From: Drechslerella dactyloides
Lineage: Eukaryota; Ascomycota; Orbiliomycetes; Orbiliales; Orbiliaceae
DNA: 64,000 bases
Direction: 5' to 3'
NCBI GenBank assembly: GCA_020064725.1
Contig: JAGTWJ010000019.1
Coordinates: 3,968,001-4,032,000, forward strand
Positions 21,601 to 34,645 of the stretch are shown here, piece after piece. The translations under genes were made by a program, and so were the position numbers. The notes under the pieces are model-generated. The model saw only the letters and a list, made by a program, of their open reading frames with translations, did not search any database and had not been told where the DNA came from. The first letter of the stretch is position 1; every line of letters starts with the position of its first letter.

Positions 21601-23741
21601 AAGGACACCGCGGACGAGAACGAGGTCGTCACTATCTCTGACTTCAGGAAAGTGATGTAGCCATTTGGCTTGGTTCGGAGTGGCTGCATTCCGCTGTGGG
21701 CTGGCGCCGTAATTGCCCATCTGTCGACCGCTTCCCACAATTGTGCATTATCGTTCTCCGATTTGCTCAGGCAGAAGGCGGCGAGTGTGCTGAAGATCGA
21801 GGCAATCAGTGTCCCAGGGAGAGGCGAGTCCAGCATCTCCATCATCGTAGGAATCAACTGCGCACTGGTGTTTTCAAATATTCGGTCTCGAGCATTTTCT
21901 GAAAACGTGATGACTTGTGTGATCAGACGCAGGTACGCGTCAATGCATTTAACACTTTCATCGTCGAGCTCCGCAGCTTCGACTGGGAGTGTAACACTAC
22001 GGTAGCTTGCGGCCGGGGCCGGTTCGGGCCGGGGTCTGAGCTGAGTGACGTAGTATTGTAGAGATTGGAATATAAAGTCCCATGAAACCTGTTGCGGTCG
22101 ACGGTTCTTCGGTGTCTGTGGGGCTGTTTCCTCACTGAGGAATTGGTCTGTTTTCTGAGCACTGTCTGGGCCGTATGCAAGAGAAGAGAGCATATCACAA
22201 TACGCAGCAGCCATCATTGGCGTTTGGCGCTGGGATGCCCATGTCAGGAACCCGTAGAGGTTGCTCTCCCGATCAGTCCAGAATGTCATTCCGGCATCCA
22301 ACCGATCACGGAAAACAAATCCAATGAAAAGGAAGAACCTTTCAAGATTGTAAGTGCTTTCTCGCTGGATCAAGTGATCTTCCTCCTCAATGCCTTTAAT
22401 TTCCTTCAACATGTCAGCCATGTTGCTGATGAAACTGTCCATGAAGTTCTCCAGAAGATTATTCATGGTTTTCCGGAAGGCTGGCAACAGGCCCGCCATT
22501 TCGGTTGCTTGAAAGGGTGTCTTAGTCTGCAAGAACCGTCGGAACTCTAATCTTGACGCCTCGACATCGGGTGAACTATTGCTGTCTGCTGCAATCGCCA
22601 TCATAAAATCCAGCGCCCCATCGGCAAGGGCCAGCTTTGAAGGTTCGTGCACCTCCTTTTGGTAGTCAACCTGAACAGGGAGCGTGGCGGGAGCGTCCCG
22701 AACCAGGCCATTGATTTCGGTGAACCAGCATAGGTGCACAGCGGCATGCAAGTACTGGAGGTCCCAACGGTCGTCCTTGCTAGATCTTACAAACTCAGCC
22801 TGTTTCTGCTTGAGTTCTGTAACGGTGCATTTTGTACTAGGCGATAGTAGAAAGCTTATGATGGAGAGTAACGCTGGTATCTGATGGACGATAAGAACAT
22901 CATACTCCTTCTGCAATTTCAATCCGGACACAATGCCGTCGAGTTCAGCCATGCCACATTGCTCAAGCTGCACTAGCGAGGCTAATGACAGCGCAAGAGC
23001 TTGGTGCTGTTGAGATAATGCATTCGCCTGTAGCCATAATGTGCCTTTCAATTCTGCCGCAGCACTTGGATTAAGGAATGTCGTGACCCTAACTCTTTCA
23101 GCAAGCTGCTTGATCCAATCTCGTATGCGAGCCATGGCTGCGATGATCTTTTCGCCGAATTTCGTGCCTCTGGCGGCAATTCCCATCGCCGTCTGTTTCA
23201 ACACGTCTCGTAGTTCCGGGTCTGCATCTTCATCGGCTGACAAAGAGAGTATAAGGCGAAGGCATTCCGCGATATAGTGGCGGCGGCGATGGAATATGAT
23301 AACAGCAGCTTGTCGCGGCTCTCGGTCCAGATCATTACTCTCATCTTGACCCAGTAGAAGTAGTTCGGCAGCCGTGACCTCGTCCAAGTTTAACTCGTCA
23401 GCCAGCTCAATCGTGGCTTGGACGAAGTGGTCGTTCAGTTCGTATTCATCATCGCTCAGTTCGACCTTGCCTACAATAGAGTGATCGCGTTAGTTCTGGT
23501 GCTCGTCGATATGATTCCAAGCCCTGCAAGCGCCACCGAGACGTATTCCCATACCAGATTTGACCTTTCTCCGACTATCCTCGCTTCTAGGGCGTTGGTC
23601 GAATAGCAGCTTCAGCGCATCTTTATGACGGTTGAGGAGGTCGTCCAGAGTATCGGGAAGGACCGCAGTCGACTCCGCGATTGAGAGCAGCACCTCGTGC
23701 AGCTCCTCAAAATCCGACAAAAGCCATGCTGGCAGAGACAT
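18621..23741 (-). CDS. NUP192: Nucleoporin Nup192 (Nup205 family)
   Basis: Exons 23555-23741, 19178-23470, 18959-19114 and 18621-18898 give 1637 aa, close to other filamentous fungi. Nup192 is a large alpha-helical solenoid of the nuclear pore inner ring, binding Nic96, Nup53 and Nup145N. The N-terminus (MSLPAWLLSDFEELHEVLLS) and the helical repeats, including LADELNLDEVTAAELLLLGQ and AGYFGILKECGLF near the end, fit the family. The third intron, 19115-19177, is 63 nt long with a GTATGT donor and GCTAAC branch but no in-frame stop, so the frame is open across it. Removing it gives a junction reading LQVTDGGESFM. A perfect GTGAGT donor at 18635 near the C-terminus leaves the last few residues uncertain. 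Divergent from TEL1. Confidence 0.95.
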
Positions 23742-24842
23742 GGTTCCCTCAATTATGCGATGGATGCCGGTCTATGGCCCTATCGCATACTTCGTTGGTG
23801 GTCCCCTCGGTCCTGGCAGGCGCGAGTCGACCCAGGCGCGAGTTGTATCGGGGCGCGTTTCTCGGCGGGGCGCGTTTGAGGGGCAGCAATTCGAGCTGAA
23901 TGGTTCGGCGACCGCTGTCGAGGGTGTGGGGAGCTTTTGCGAGTGCCGTCCGAGTGATGCTTGTCGCTGACAGCTGGTTGAGATGAGAGGACTCGGATGG
24001 TTACCGCTATGATGGGTTCTAGTTAGCAACCGAACTTTTCTTGGGCGCTGAGACGCGTCGTTGGATGTCACAACGTCCAAAACGCAGAGGACCAGAACCA
24101 ACCGACTGTACCCACACAAGAAAACTACCCGAAATGCCCGGAGGCAGCCTGCTAGACTGTCGTGCACAATCCTAAGAGGATAGATCATATATCTTTACTA
24201 TTTGGCGCAGCCCTACAGCTTTCGAGCTCGTTCCCTTTACATGATCCTCGTGTCGTGTGATGTCTGGGGGCACCTCGAGCGCTAAAGTTGCCGTCGATTC
24301 GTCTCAGCGAAACCAGCTGTATCTTTCAGTTCTCTCGAGTCCGCCTAGCGGTCTGCTTATTGTATTTTCCCAGCCGAGCGAGTAAGTATTTTTCCCGTAT
24401 AATTTGCTGAGGTTTGGTCTCCGTTGAGTGCCTAGACTTCTATGAAGAATATACTGGACGCTTCTAACTGCTATCTTTCAGGCACTTCTTCCAACGCCGT
24501 GGCCGCTTCTTACATATCGTAAATACAATTACTACAACGAGGCTTGATGGCTTTATAGATCGCTTAACCCTCTACTGTCTTTACTTTTCACTAGAATTGA
24601 TTCATTCTTTTTCCCTATCGCCAGAGTCCAGCGGAACTATACCCATACATTGCATCTAGTTATTGCGTGTCTTCATCTCTTGTATTCTCGGAGCGCGTTC
24701 ATACGCTCCCTCTTGCTACTTGACCTGTGGTTCAAATTCACCGATACCGGAATATCCGAGCCAGCGGCTGGATTATCTGCTTTCCCAAAGATTCGGAGCT
24801 TGAGCCCTGAGCGAACCGTGATCGCGTATAGAAGCGTGCGCA
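23742..24842. promoter_or_regulatory. Divergent upstream region of NUP192 and TEL1
   Basis: The region is 1.1 kb. It contains one well-formed intron (24382-24481) that belongs either to a small separate gene or to a transcribed leader; see the 99-aa candidate. The remainder shows no gene. Confidence 0.5.
24260..24659 (+). CDS. Candidate small spliced gene (99 aa), unrecognised
   Basis: ATG 24260 opens 40 codons up to an ideal GTAAGT donor at 24382. The intron has TTCTAACTGC as a strong branch site 15 nt before TTTCAG at 24481. Exon 2 (24482-24659) stays open for 58 more codons in the matching frame, giving 99 aa. The product begins MSGGTSSAKVAVDSSQRNQL and is Ser/Leu-rich with no recognised domain. 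The intron signals are excellent, so a spliced transcript is likely; whether it is translated, or is a TEL1 leader with an upstream frame, is open. It ends 184 nt before the TEL1 ATG. Confidence 0.35.
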
Positions 24843-27800
24843 ATGTCCGAGGCAAACCTAGCATCGGCTTATGGTATGTTCGTTGTTCACCAACAGTGAT
24901 CACTATGGATATCTGCTTACATTCATTGGGTAACCTGTAGATTCCATTCAATCGGATAAGGCGAATACGCGGATTGGAGGTCTCAAAGGTCCGTCGAGTC
25001 TTCTCCGAGCCTATTCGTCAATTCGAATTTCGGACACACTAATTTTCCATCTCATGCCTAGATCTACGCCTCATCCTTCAGAATGCAGCGACTCTGTAGG
25101 CATCGGCTGTCTTACTCATTTCCAGCCTTCCATGAACCACCACTGACCTTACTTTCTACTTAGGGAGAATATCCAGGAGAAGGGACTCCATAAAATGTTC
25201 GAGGCTCTGTTCAGAGTATCAATGTTGGAAAAGTCAGCCGCCTTGAAACAGACGAAAGACATTCAGCGAAACGCGGCAATCAACCGACTCGATCTATGCG
25301 CCGAGACGATCAAAATTGCTGTTGACAAGTGTGGAGGCCGTCTACATTACAAGGCTGTCAAGGCAATCGCTTCTCATGTCACTCAAGTGCTACTGGCCAT
25401 CGAAGGTCGACCCTACGATGTGATCAGAACGCAATACATGCACGCCTTGAGCTCCATCCTTTCTCACCCATCACATCGAGAGCACCTCCTAAGAGAGGAC
25501 TGGATTGAGTTGGTTGAGTTCTGTTGCCATTGCCTTGAACAGCAATTGGAGAAAGAACGTCAAGAGGCTTTAAAGGCAGCCAAAACCGGCCGTAGGCCAG
25601 AACACCAGAACGGCTTTGGCTGGATTGGTACCGAAGTTATGCTCTGCCTCCAGAGATTAGTGTCGACACCTCAGGCATATACCGTTGATGGCGATCATAT
25701 GGTCAAGTTGATTGATAGCGTTCTGGCGGTTTTGCAACTCGACCGCGACGACATTCGCTATCTGGGTTTCTCAACTCTGAACTGGATTCTGGATGCTGTG
25801 GGGGCTAATAACCTGGAGTATGCGGCAAAGATTGTGAGGGCAACCTCCTCGCTGGTCTCGAAACCTTGGGTCAATACGAACTTGATTCCATTAAGAGAGC
25901 AGCTCATCATCCACATCGCTCTCGGCTTGCCTCACACCCTCACCTTGCTCAAATCATCTTCAGAGGCTATTCTCCGTTCCAATCTCGAAGATTTGTTCCA
26001 AAAGATGATCGAGGAATATATCAGAGCCCGGTTCTCAGTACCGCTATTAAGCGGAGAGCACTTGGTCTTCCAGACCTCATTGCCCTCGAGCTTTATTCGA
26101 AAGAATCCTTTGAGAACTAGAACTTTTGCGCTTCGCCCCGGAGTTGGTATCAGTGAGCAGACTTGGGTCATCCCGCAGCTGTTAGCATCGATGGTATATA
26201 CTCTTCAACAAGATCCTGAGGATGTCCAGGCTATGGATATCGACGAGTCAAACGGAGTCAGTATCAAACGCCAGAAGATGGGGTCTTATCTTGATGATAC
26301 TATTCGCCAATTAAAATCCCCCAACAGCCCTGCCAAAGTCTTGAGCATGCAGATTCTCTTGTTCTACTTCGACAGATGGACGCCGGACTTCGCTGTTGTA
26401 GAAACAGCATTCGGGATTCTACAGCATTTGTGTTCAGACGAGAAGACAGAGCACGCATTCTGGGCGATGCTCGTGATAGCCACGTAAGTATATAATAAAG
26501 TGAGTTGAAACCAGTGCTGCTGCTGATATAAATTCGCAGTCTTTACACGAACCCAAAGTCCAAGGAACTTCTCAAGTCCATGGATCACCTAAATATATGG
26601 CATGCTGCAATCCGAAATATGACTTCGCCTTCCATGTGTCGATCAGCTTGTCATTTGCTTCGAGTCATGCTCTCGGAAAGAATTTTTCCATTTTCCGACG
26701 TCCGGGATTCAGTCGACGACTTAATATCCAAAATTGAAGCTCAAGGACCCGCCTCACTAGCGGATTCGAGCATAGGATTTTGGCATGAGATCGTTAAAAA
26801 TCGTAGAGAAAGCGCTGCCATCTCACGAGTCCACCTGGAAACCCGTCTTCTACAATGGCTACTCATGAAATGGCGTCCAGGTAAGTCGAAAAGACCACAT
26901 CAAAGACTATATATGCCATAGAATTCTAACGGGGATCCAGGAAATTTGTCGAAGTATGCGGGATTCAGCAGCTCAATGGCAATAGCATCCGTTCCAGAAA
27001 TAGTTTCCATTATTGCACTATGCTGCGGACAAGAGTACTTTCCATATTCACCGTACTCGGAAACTGTTTTCGGTACCATTGGCCAGGCGCTACAAAGAAG
27101 CATAGCTTCGCTCAAACCGCTCTCCTTCCTACTTCTTGGAAACGTGCTTGCAGAAGAGTATTCGAAGACTGAGCCAGTTCCCACTTTCCGACAGTGGACA
27201 AAGCCAGAAACCACGAAGCGTTCGCTGGAAGCAGAATCGCAGATGCTTGAATTCGCCAATCAGCAGCTCGATGACTGCTATGAGGAATGGCTACTTTTGA
27301 CTGAAAAAGACACGTCTACCAAGAAGAAGCTTAGTAGTGGTGGAGTCTATATCATGACGTCTACTATTGCAATATTTTCGATATTCGGTGCCTTTCTTAA
27401 TCAACCACAAACAAAGGCCACCGAAACTTTCTTCACCAAGCTGGCCAACGTGCGAGATAGTTTTAGTCGCTACTTCGCGAGACGAGAGGTGGACTCGTCA
27501 TACGTCGACGTTCTGCTGATCAGTGCGACCAGCTTTCTACCTCAAATTAGCAACCAAGCTTCCAGCACAGAAAAATCAATGTCGACGTTAGTTGAAGATA
27601 ACTCTTTTACAAAGTTTCTGCTGGCTATCGATACTATCATCGCATCCAAGCTCCCACAGGTTACGATTGGCTTTGGACATCGCACCGATACGGAAGACTA
27701 CGATATGGAGATAGATGATATCATGCTCGATAATAATGGCTCAGATTCGAAACTGTCTCCAGAAAAGATCCCGCGGGAGATTTATGAGGCAGTGTGCGCT

Positions 27801-30800
27801 TCGGAGACCAAAAAGATGATGATCCATGAGGCTCTCCAGTTCCATATGCTAGCGCTCAACCATGGAGAAAAAAGCGCAGCATGCAGACAATTCGCATTAT
27901 ACCTCGCAAAACTATCGCCTGTTCAACTGATATTATCTCGGCCCATGATCAATGAATTCCTGTGTATGGATTCGAATTTATCAAGGTCCGAGCTTGCTGA
28001 TTTGGTGACTTCAGTTGCTAAAAAGCTGCTGTCAACTTACGAACTCGAAAGATGTGAGGTTGGTAGCATGATCTGTATTGAGATGCTCAAAACTCTCCTT
28101 CAGCTGTGGGCACCGCAGTCGATAGAGGACGACTTGCACAGCCGATGTGAGAACGTCTATGACTGGCTGATTCTGGCCGCACTGGACAAGAAGGCGTTGT
28201 CTTACAAAGTCCGCATGGATATTGCGGGCCTTCTGAAAGATATGCTATCAGTCAATATGTCATACGGACAAAAACCGGGTTCGAAATCGCTGCGAACAAA
28301 CTTCCTCAGATTACTACAGGACGAAGATATTCGCGTACGCTACCTGATGGCTGACTATCTTCCGACCCTATTCGAACTTTACTCAATTGAGCTGCACGCA
28401 CGCGTTTATGACGATGTTACGAAATATTTGGAGGCCGATGTTGATAATTTGGAAGGACTAGCAATGAGAGTCCACAGTCTGTCGCGACTGATATCGGCCT
28501 CCTTCCACGTCATGAAGAACGCCGTTTTTCACATCTTCGAGACGGCGTGGAAGGTACCACATTCGAAACCTCATGCCGCAAGTGCCATATCAACCGTGGC
28601 AAAGGCGCTCAAAAACAGCGATCCCAAGGAAGTGTTCAGGCTGTTCAGATCTCATGTCATACATTTGTTCCTTCAAGAGGGCGCAAAGCTTGACACCGAC
28701 TTTCCATACTCGATATTTGGGTATTCAAGCCTCGGCGAGCTCTATTCCGACGCCGAAGAAGAACTTGTCGCCCAGCTTCTCATGTTTAGTCGAGATGAGG
28801 ATGCCAACGATGTCGCAGGAGTCCTCGATGTCGCCTACGAAAGTCTCATCCAAAAGAGCTTTCACAAAATCATTGCATACAGTACCGCGTGGACATCAAG
28901 CTCTGCCAATGATACGAGACGAAGCGGTAAAGGGACCGCTGATGGAAGGGTCAGGAAGAAGCTCGGAGATATGGCCTACAGTGAACTTCTAGCCGAGAAG
29001 TTAGCACTCATCCTCTCGACATTCTTCGAGATTTACACAGAAGACGACGACAGCGAAAGTTCAACGCAGAGCCAGGAAAATTCCAACAGAGAACACCACC
29101 TTGCTCGAAATGCTTCTCTAGCACCAGCATGGGATATCATGAAGGCGATACTCACTATAAATTACTCGACAACAAAACTCGGACAGGTCACGAAGCCCGC
29201 ATTCAAACCTAGGGTGATCGTCACATCGGTTAATTACATCTGTGGAAAGGTCAACCTGGGCACCATCGGATCGATGTGGGACGCTCCGCTGTATACCTTC
29301 GTTGTACGACGCCAACTGGAGATGATTCAGGAGGCACTCGGCAGTATGCAGAGTTGTGTCGTGATTCGAACCATTCGCTTCGTTATATCATTAGCTGGAA
29401 GAGTAGCCGTCGAAGGCTACCCGCTGGAGCTTACCATTCATGGGCTGTTGCCATACCTCGTGGATCCAGTATGCACAAGGGATACGATTGGGATTCTTCA
29501 ATACCTTTTTACTTCAGGAAAGGATCATTTGATAAAGGTTCCCAATTTCGTTTTGTCTTCGAGTCTCACTATTCTATCGTCGATGAACACCTTCCTTAAT
29601 ACGGAGATATCAACTCCTACAAAGCAAGCGCAGATGCTTGATTGTCGAGACGGTGCAATTGCATTCAAAGAATGGTTCGCAGAGTACCTCCAAAACTACA
29701 AATCGTCCACCATCAACGAAGCCCAGCAGACAACCTTCCAGTCCGTGACATCTGCAATTGTGGACAGCCAGAACCCCACATCCGATAACATACTGCTTCG
29801 TAGTCTGTTGAGAGACGAGAACAGTAACTCTGAGAAGCTCCTCAACGAGACTACGAAACGGACAGCGTACGCTATCTTGGGTAACAACTTCCATCGATCG
29901 TTTCTCACAGCTCGAAAGTGGGTACAGACCGATAAAGAGGCCCTTAATATCGGCCGAATTCTTTTTCGAGTCTGTCGGAATTTTCACACTAGTAATGAGT
30001 TCCTGCTATGGTCAGCTCGGGTCTTTGGTCGCTCATTTGCAGCTAGTGGAATAGTGCTCGATGAATGGACGCAGGAGAGTCGAGTGAAAGACTTGATAGT
30101 TAAGGACTCTCAAGCCCTACCCGAAGGCAACGCGTCCAAAGTTTCACTACTCCGAATTATCGAGGGCTATCTGACAAGCGCGGCCAAAGACGAAGTCGGA
30201 GTGGCAGAATCAACTCTTCGCAATATTGCTTTTCGAGACTCTTCCTCTCGAGATAGTAAGGACAGCATTGTCGAGAAGTACCTATCGGCTCAAGTTATCG
30301 TGGCGATGCGATGGACAACTATGCAGCCGCCTCTTTATATCTCTGATACAGAGCCGGTCCGACTACCAGAGTCCCTAAAATTATCGAAACCGCCATTCGA
30401 TACCTGGGTCAAGCAAGTCGCCTCCTGGCTTTCCAGCAAAATAGAACATGACAGTATATCCGCAAACATACAGCCGCTACTGCTCGCTGTTGACAACTTT
30501 GCCGGGAAAGCACTACCATATCTACTTCATATCCTCCTTCTGGAACAGATTCAAAGCCAGGGTGTGAAAGTGAGGAATCAGGTATCGGAGTTCTTCATCG
30601 ATTGTTTTTCGAATTGTACGGCAGAAGTCATACCCTACGTTTCACTCCTCATCGAAGGTGTTTTATATCTACGAACCCAAAAGGTACCCGGTGAAGTTAC
30701 TCCGTCCGAGAGGGATAATTGGATCGATCTAGACTACCGGGATGCGGCCAGAGCAGCGGCAACTTGCAACCTTTTTAAGGTGGCGTTGATGTTTGTCGAA

Positions 30801-33800
30801 CTGCAAGTTTCACGCAGCGAACACTCGTTCGAAGACACGGATCTATTGATGCACATCTACCAAAACACTGGAGAACCAGATTCGTACTATGGAGTGCAGA
30901 AAACGCAAACGCTGAAGTCTGTTATGCAGAGGTTCGCCTTTGAAAACGACGGATGGAAGAGCTTGTCATTCCAAGGAGCCCGGTTAGAGAACTACATGAG
31001 ACATCTCCAACCGGGGAATCCAATGTTCGACGTCGAGACAGCTCTAGGAACTGTTAACGCCCTGAGTGCTATCGGTCTCAATGCTCTATCGTATAGCACG
31101 TTACAGACCCAAGGGGATAGCGGGCAACATACGGATAATACATTGCAAACGGCCTGGAAACTGGAACAATGGGATCTCCCATGTCCAACCAACTACTCCT
31201 CGAACTCCAGTGAAATCTACCAAGCTTTGCAGACGGTCAATTTGAAGAAAGACATGAGGTCTGTCGCAAATTGTTTAAACGAGCCGTACCTAGCCTGTTT
31301 GAATCAGGTTCTATCGACGGAGAAAACAAGTCTTGGTTTGTCGGCAAGCATGCGGACTCTGGCCATGTTGTGGGAAATCGAGGAAGTACTGAGCGCAGAG
31401 GATGGAACATCACTGCGCAAGATATATGAAACCCTCTATTCCCGTGATAAATGGATGGAGACCGGCAGGTCAGTTTCAGATTACTGATCCAATCATCGAC
31501 GTGAACCGATTAGATACTTACTTGATACACAGTTTCCACGATGTCGACGATATATACTCGGCCCGGATGGCGACATGCAGCTCACTTGTCAAGAGACCAC
31601 ACCTCCGTGCTAACGCTGGGATTGAGATCCAGACGGCACGACTTCTAGAAGCAAAGACGTTGATCAAGATGTGTCAGATTTCGCGAAATCACAATGTACT
31701 ACAGAAATCGTTGACTACCTCTGTATCATTGAGCGAAATGGTGGGCCCTTGCCGGGATATCGGCGTCGAGATCGAGGCAGCAGCAATACTTGAGGCAGCC
31801 AGCGTACTATGGGACCAAGGAGAGACGCTCCCGGCCATTGGCATGCTACAGCCTCTGTTGGAAAACTCGGAGAGAGATGGTAACTACTTGAGACAGTCGA
31901 TTCAAGTCGGTCGACCAGAGCTCCTCGCGAAAACTGTAAGATATAATAATCTTTCGTTGCCCATAGGACTACAATGCTGATTCATTCTCCAGGCAACATG
32001 GACGGCGGAAGCCCGCTTGAAGAAACCCGACTTCATCCTGGAGGAATACTTTACCAGAGCGGTCAAAGAGCTCGAAAAAACCGCCGTAAGCCAAAGCGAT
32101 GGGAAAGTATACCACCAATTTGCAGTCTTCTGCAACCAACAGCTCCAAGACCAAGGCCTTCTTGAAGACTTCAAACGCGCCGAGAAGCTCATGAAGCAGA
32201 AGGAAGAGGAAGCTGCCGAGCTCGAGCGCCTCGTGAGAGGCAGTACCGGGTCCAAGCAGGACGGCTACCGCAACTTCAGGCAGAAGGCTAAAGTTCTCCT
32301 GGCCATCGATACAGCAGAGTACACTCGCCTCTACAACAACCGTCAACTTTTCCTCGAGAAGAGCCTCGACAACTATCTCAAGTGTCTGATTGCCTGCGAC
32401 GACTACGACAGCGATGCCACTCGCTTCTGCTCCCTCTGGCTCGAGCACTCGTCCAACGAAGGTGCAAATGACGCCGCTCAAAAGGCCCCCTTGAAAGACG
32501 TCACCTCGCGCAAGTTCATACCGATGATGAACCAGCTCTCCTCCCGCCTGCTCAACGACGAGGATAAATTCCAAACCCTCCTCTTCAACCTCATCTTTCG
32601 CATCTGCCGCGACCACCCCTACCATGGCATGTACCAGATCCTAGCTCTCGACCGGCAAGTCATCCGGCGGGATAACAAAGACCCCTCGGCCGCTGCCCGC
32701 CAGACCGCAGCCAGGCGTATGCTCGAGATGCTGCGCTCAGACCCGATCTCAAACGTCACGACCCACAACATCTACACTGCCACCGAATACTTTATGAACC
32801 TCGCGCAAGAGAAAGTCGAGAAGAAGCTGAGCAGCGTATCCTTCAGGCGCCTGCTACCCCGCCACTGGCGCATCTTCGACCAGGAGATCCCCAAATGCAA
32901 GATACCGCCACCTACCATGCGCGTCGAAGTCCGCGCGGACTGCAGCTACGCCAAAACGCCGTGGATCAAAACATTCGAGCCGGACATCGGCATCGCCAGC
33001 GGCATCAGCATGCCCAAGATCCTCGCATGCCGCGCCTCCAACGGCCAGCGCTACAAGTTGCTCGTCAAAGGCGGAAATGACGATCTTCGACAAGACGCAA
33101 TCATGGAGCAAGTCTTCGAACAGGTCAGCGAACTTCTCCAGAAGAGCCGCGTTACCCGTCAACGGAACCTCGGCATCCGCACGTATAAAGTCGTCCCCCT
33201 CTCCACGACCTCCGGCATCATCGAATTCGTCTTGCACACCGTCCCGTTGCACGAGTACCTCCTCCCCGCCCACCAGGCCTACCGTCCATCAGACTGGCAG
33301 GCGCCGAAATGCCGCCGCGAGATCCAAAACGTGCAAGACAAACCCCGAGACACCCGCGTCCGCATCTTCGAGCAAGTGATGAAACACTTCCAACCCGTCA
33401 TGCGCTTCTTCTTCTTCCACAAGTTCGTCGGGCCGGACGACTGGTTCAGCAAGCGGCTCGCATACACGCGCAGCACGGCCGCAATCTCCATCCTCGGCCA
33501 CATCCTCGGTCTCGGCGACCGCCACGGTCACAACATCCTGCTGGACGAGCGTAGCGGTGAAGTCGTACATATCGACCTGGGTGTCGCGTTCGAGCAGGGT
33601 CGCGTGTTACCCGTGCCGGAGGTCGTCCCCTTCAGATTGACGCGCGACATCGTCGACGGCATGGGCATCACGAAGACGGAGGGCGTGTTCCAGCGGTGCT
33701 GCGAGTTCACGCTATCGGTGCTGCGGGACGAGGCGCACAATATCATGACGATACTGGACGTGCTGCGCTACGACCCGCTGTACTCGTGGACCATCTCGCC

Positions 33801-34120
33801 GGTGCGCGCGAAGAAGATGCAGGAGGAGCTCAGCGTGCAGAACGAGGCTGGCGGTGCGAAGAAGGGCGGCGAGACGACGAACGCGAGCGAGGCGGATAGA
33901 GCGTTAACGGTCGTGCTGAAAAAGCTGAGCAAGACGCTGAGCGTGCAGGCGACTGTGAACGAGTTGATCACGGAGGCAAGTGATGTGAGGAATCTGGCAG
34001 TTCTATATGGCGGTAAGTTATTCACTCGGATTGGTGTCTATCCGACTTCTCATCTCTTGCTATCGAGAGGCACCTTACTAACCGTGGCTTATTCTTGTAG
34101 GTTGGGCAGCGTACGTTTAG
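24843..34120 (+). CDS. TEL1: Serine/threonine protein kinase Tel1 (ATM orthologue)
   Basis: Nine exons, 24843-24873, 24941-24988, 25062-25095, 25164-26483, 26540-26880, 26941-31468, 31533-31935, 31993-34012 and 34101-34120, give 2914 aa, the usual size for fungal Tel1. Tel1/ATM is recruited by Mre11-Rad50-Nbs1 to DNA ends and phosphorylates SQ/TQ sites in checkpoint signalling and telomere maintenance. The N-terminus has the TAN-type helix (KANTRIGGLKDLRLILQN). HEAT-like repeats fill the middle, followed by a FAT domain and a PI3K-like kinase with LLVKGGNDDLRQD, LGLGDRHGHN (Asp2744) and VVHIDLG (Asp2763), and the ATM-type GITKTEGVF segment. The protein ends in a FATC motif (NLAVLYGGWAAYV). 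The start was chosen because three tiny exons are needed to reach an ATG in frame with the conserved TAN helix. Convergent with MIP1. Confidence 0.96.
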
Positions 34121-34645
34121 ACAGGATGGGTGTATAACAATTCACACGGTTATGCGTTTACATATGGGAAAGAGGATTGGTTTATGGGATTGATTCACTT
34201 GAGCTGTCGACATTAGCATTACCCTTGTTACATTATTAAGACCCTGCGCTGTAGCATGTGAACATGCCCGATTCGAGATTTTGTTCTTATTCATATTGTC
34301 AATTAATTAGTAGTGTTAGTATACATCTACAAATACAGCCCAACAGTCGACATAGGCGCTCGAGTCGTGGCCAACGATGCAAAAGCAAGTCCTATAACGC
34401 CATGAATATGCACCGTCTCCAAGCTGGTCACCCACACCAATCCATGCAGATACAAGATCCCCAGAAACTTCAAAACGACGCCGCTAAGTGGCTGAAGAGA
34501 AACCCCCAAGTTGTAAAAGTGAAGAGAAAGGTAGAGGGAAGAAAAAATATACACAAGAAGCTAAAAACTTTTCGACATTTGCATGCAAAAATCTAGCCGC
34601 CCCGCAGGCACAATGACCGTACAAAACAATATATAGAACCAGATA
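34121..34645. other. Convergent 3' region between TEL1 and MIP1
   Basis: AT-rich 525 nt with no gene seen; a Lys/Gln/His-rich ORF of 112 codons here is a composition artefact. Confidence 0.5.

Noticed and set aside
24729..24739. tRNA B-box-like GGTTCAAATTC
   Set aside because: No A-box or pairing acceptor and anticodon stems at the right distance.
24650..24940. 96-codon ORF overlapping the TEL1 first exon
   Set aside because: It starts at TTG, runs through the TEL1 ATG in another frame and lacks any conserved feature.
31969..32625. 218-codon minus-strand ORF over the TEL1 exon 8
   Set aside because: Reverse complement of well-conserved Tel1 sequence; Leu/Val/Glu-rich shadow.
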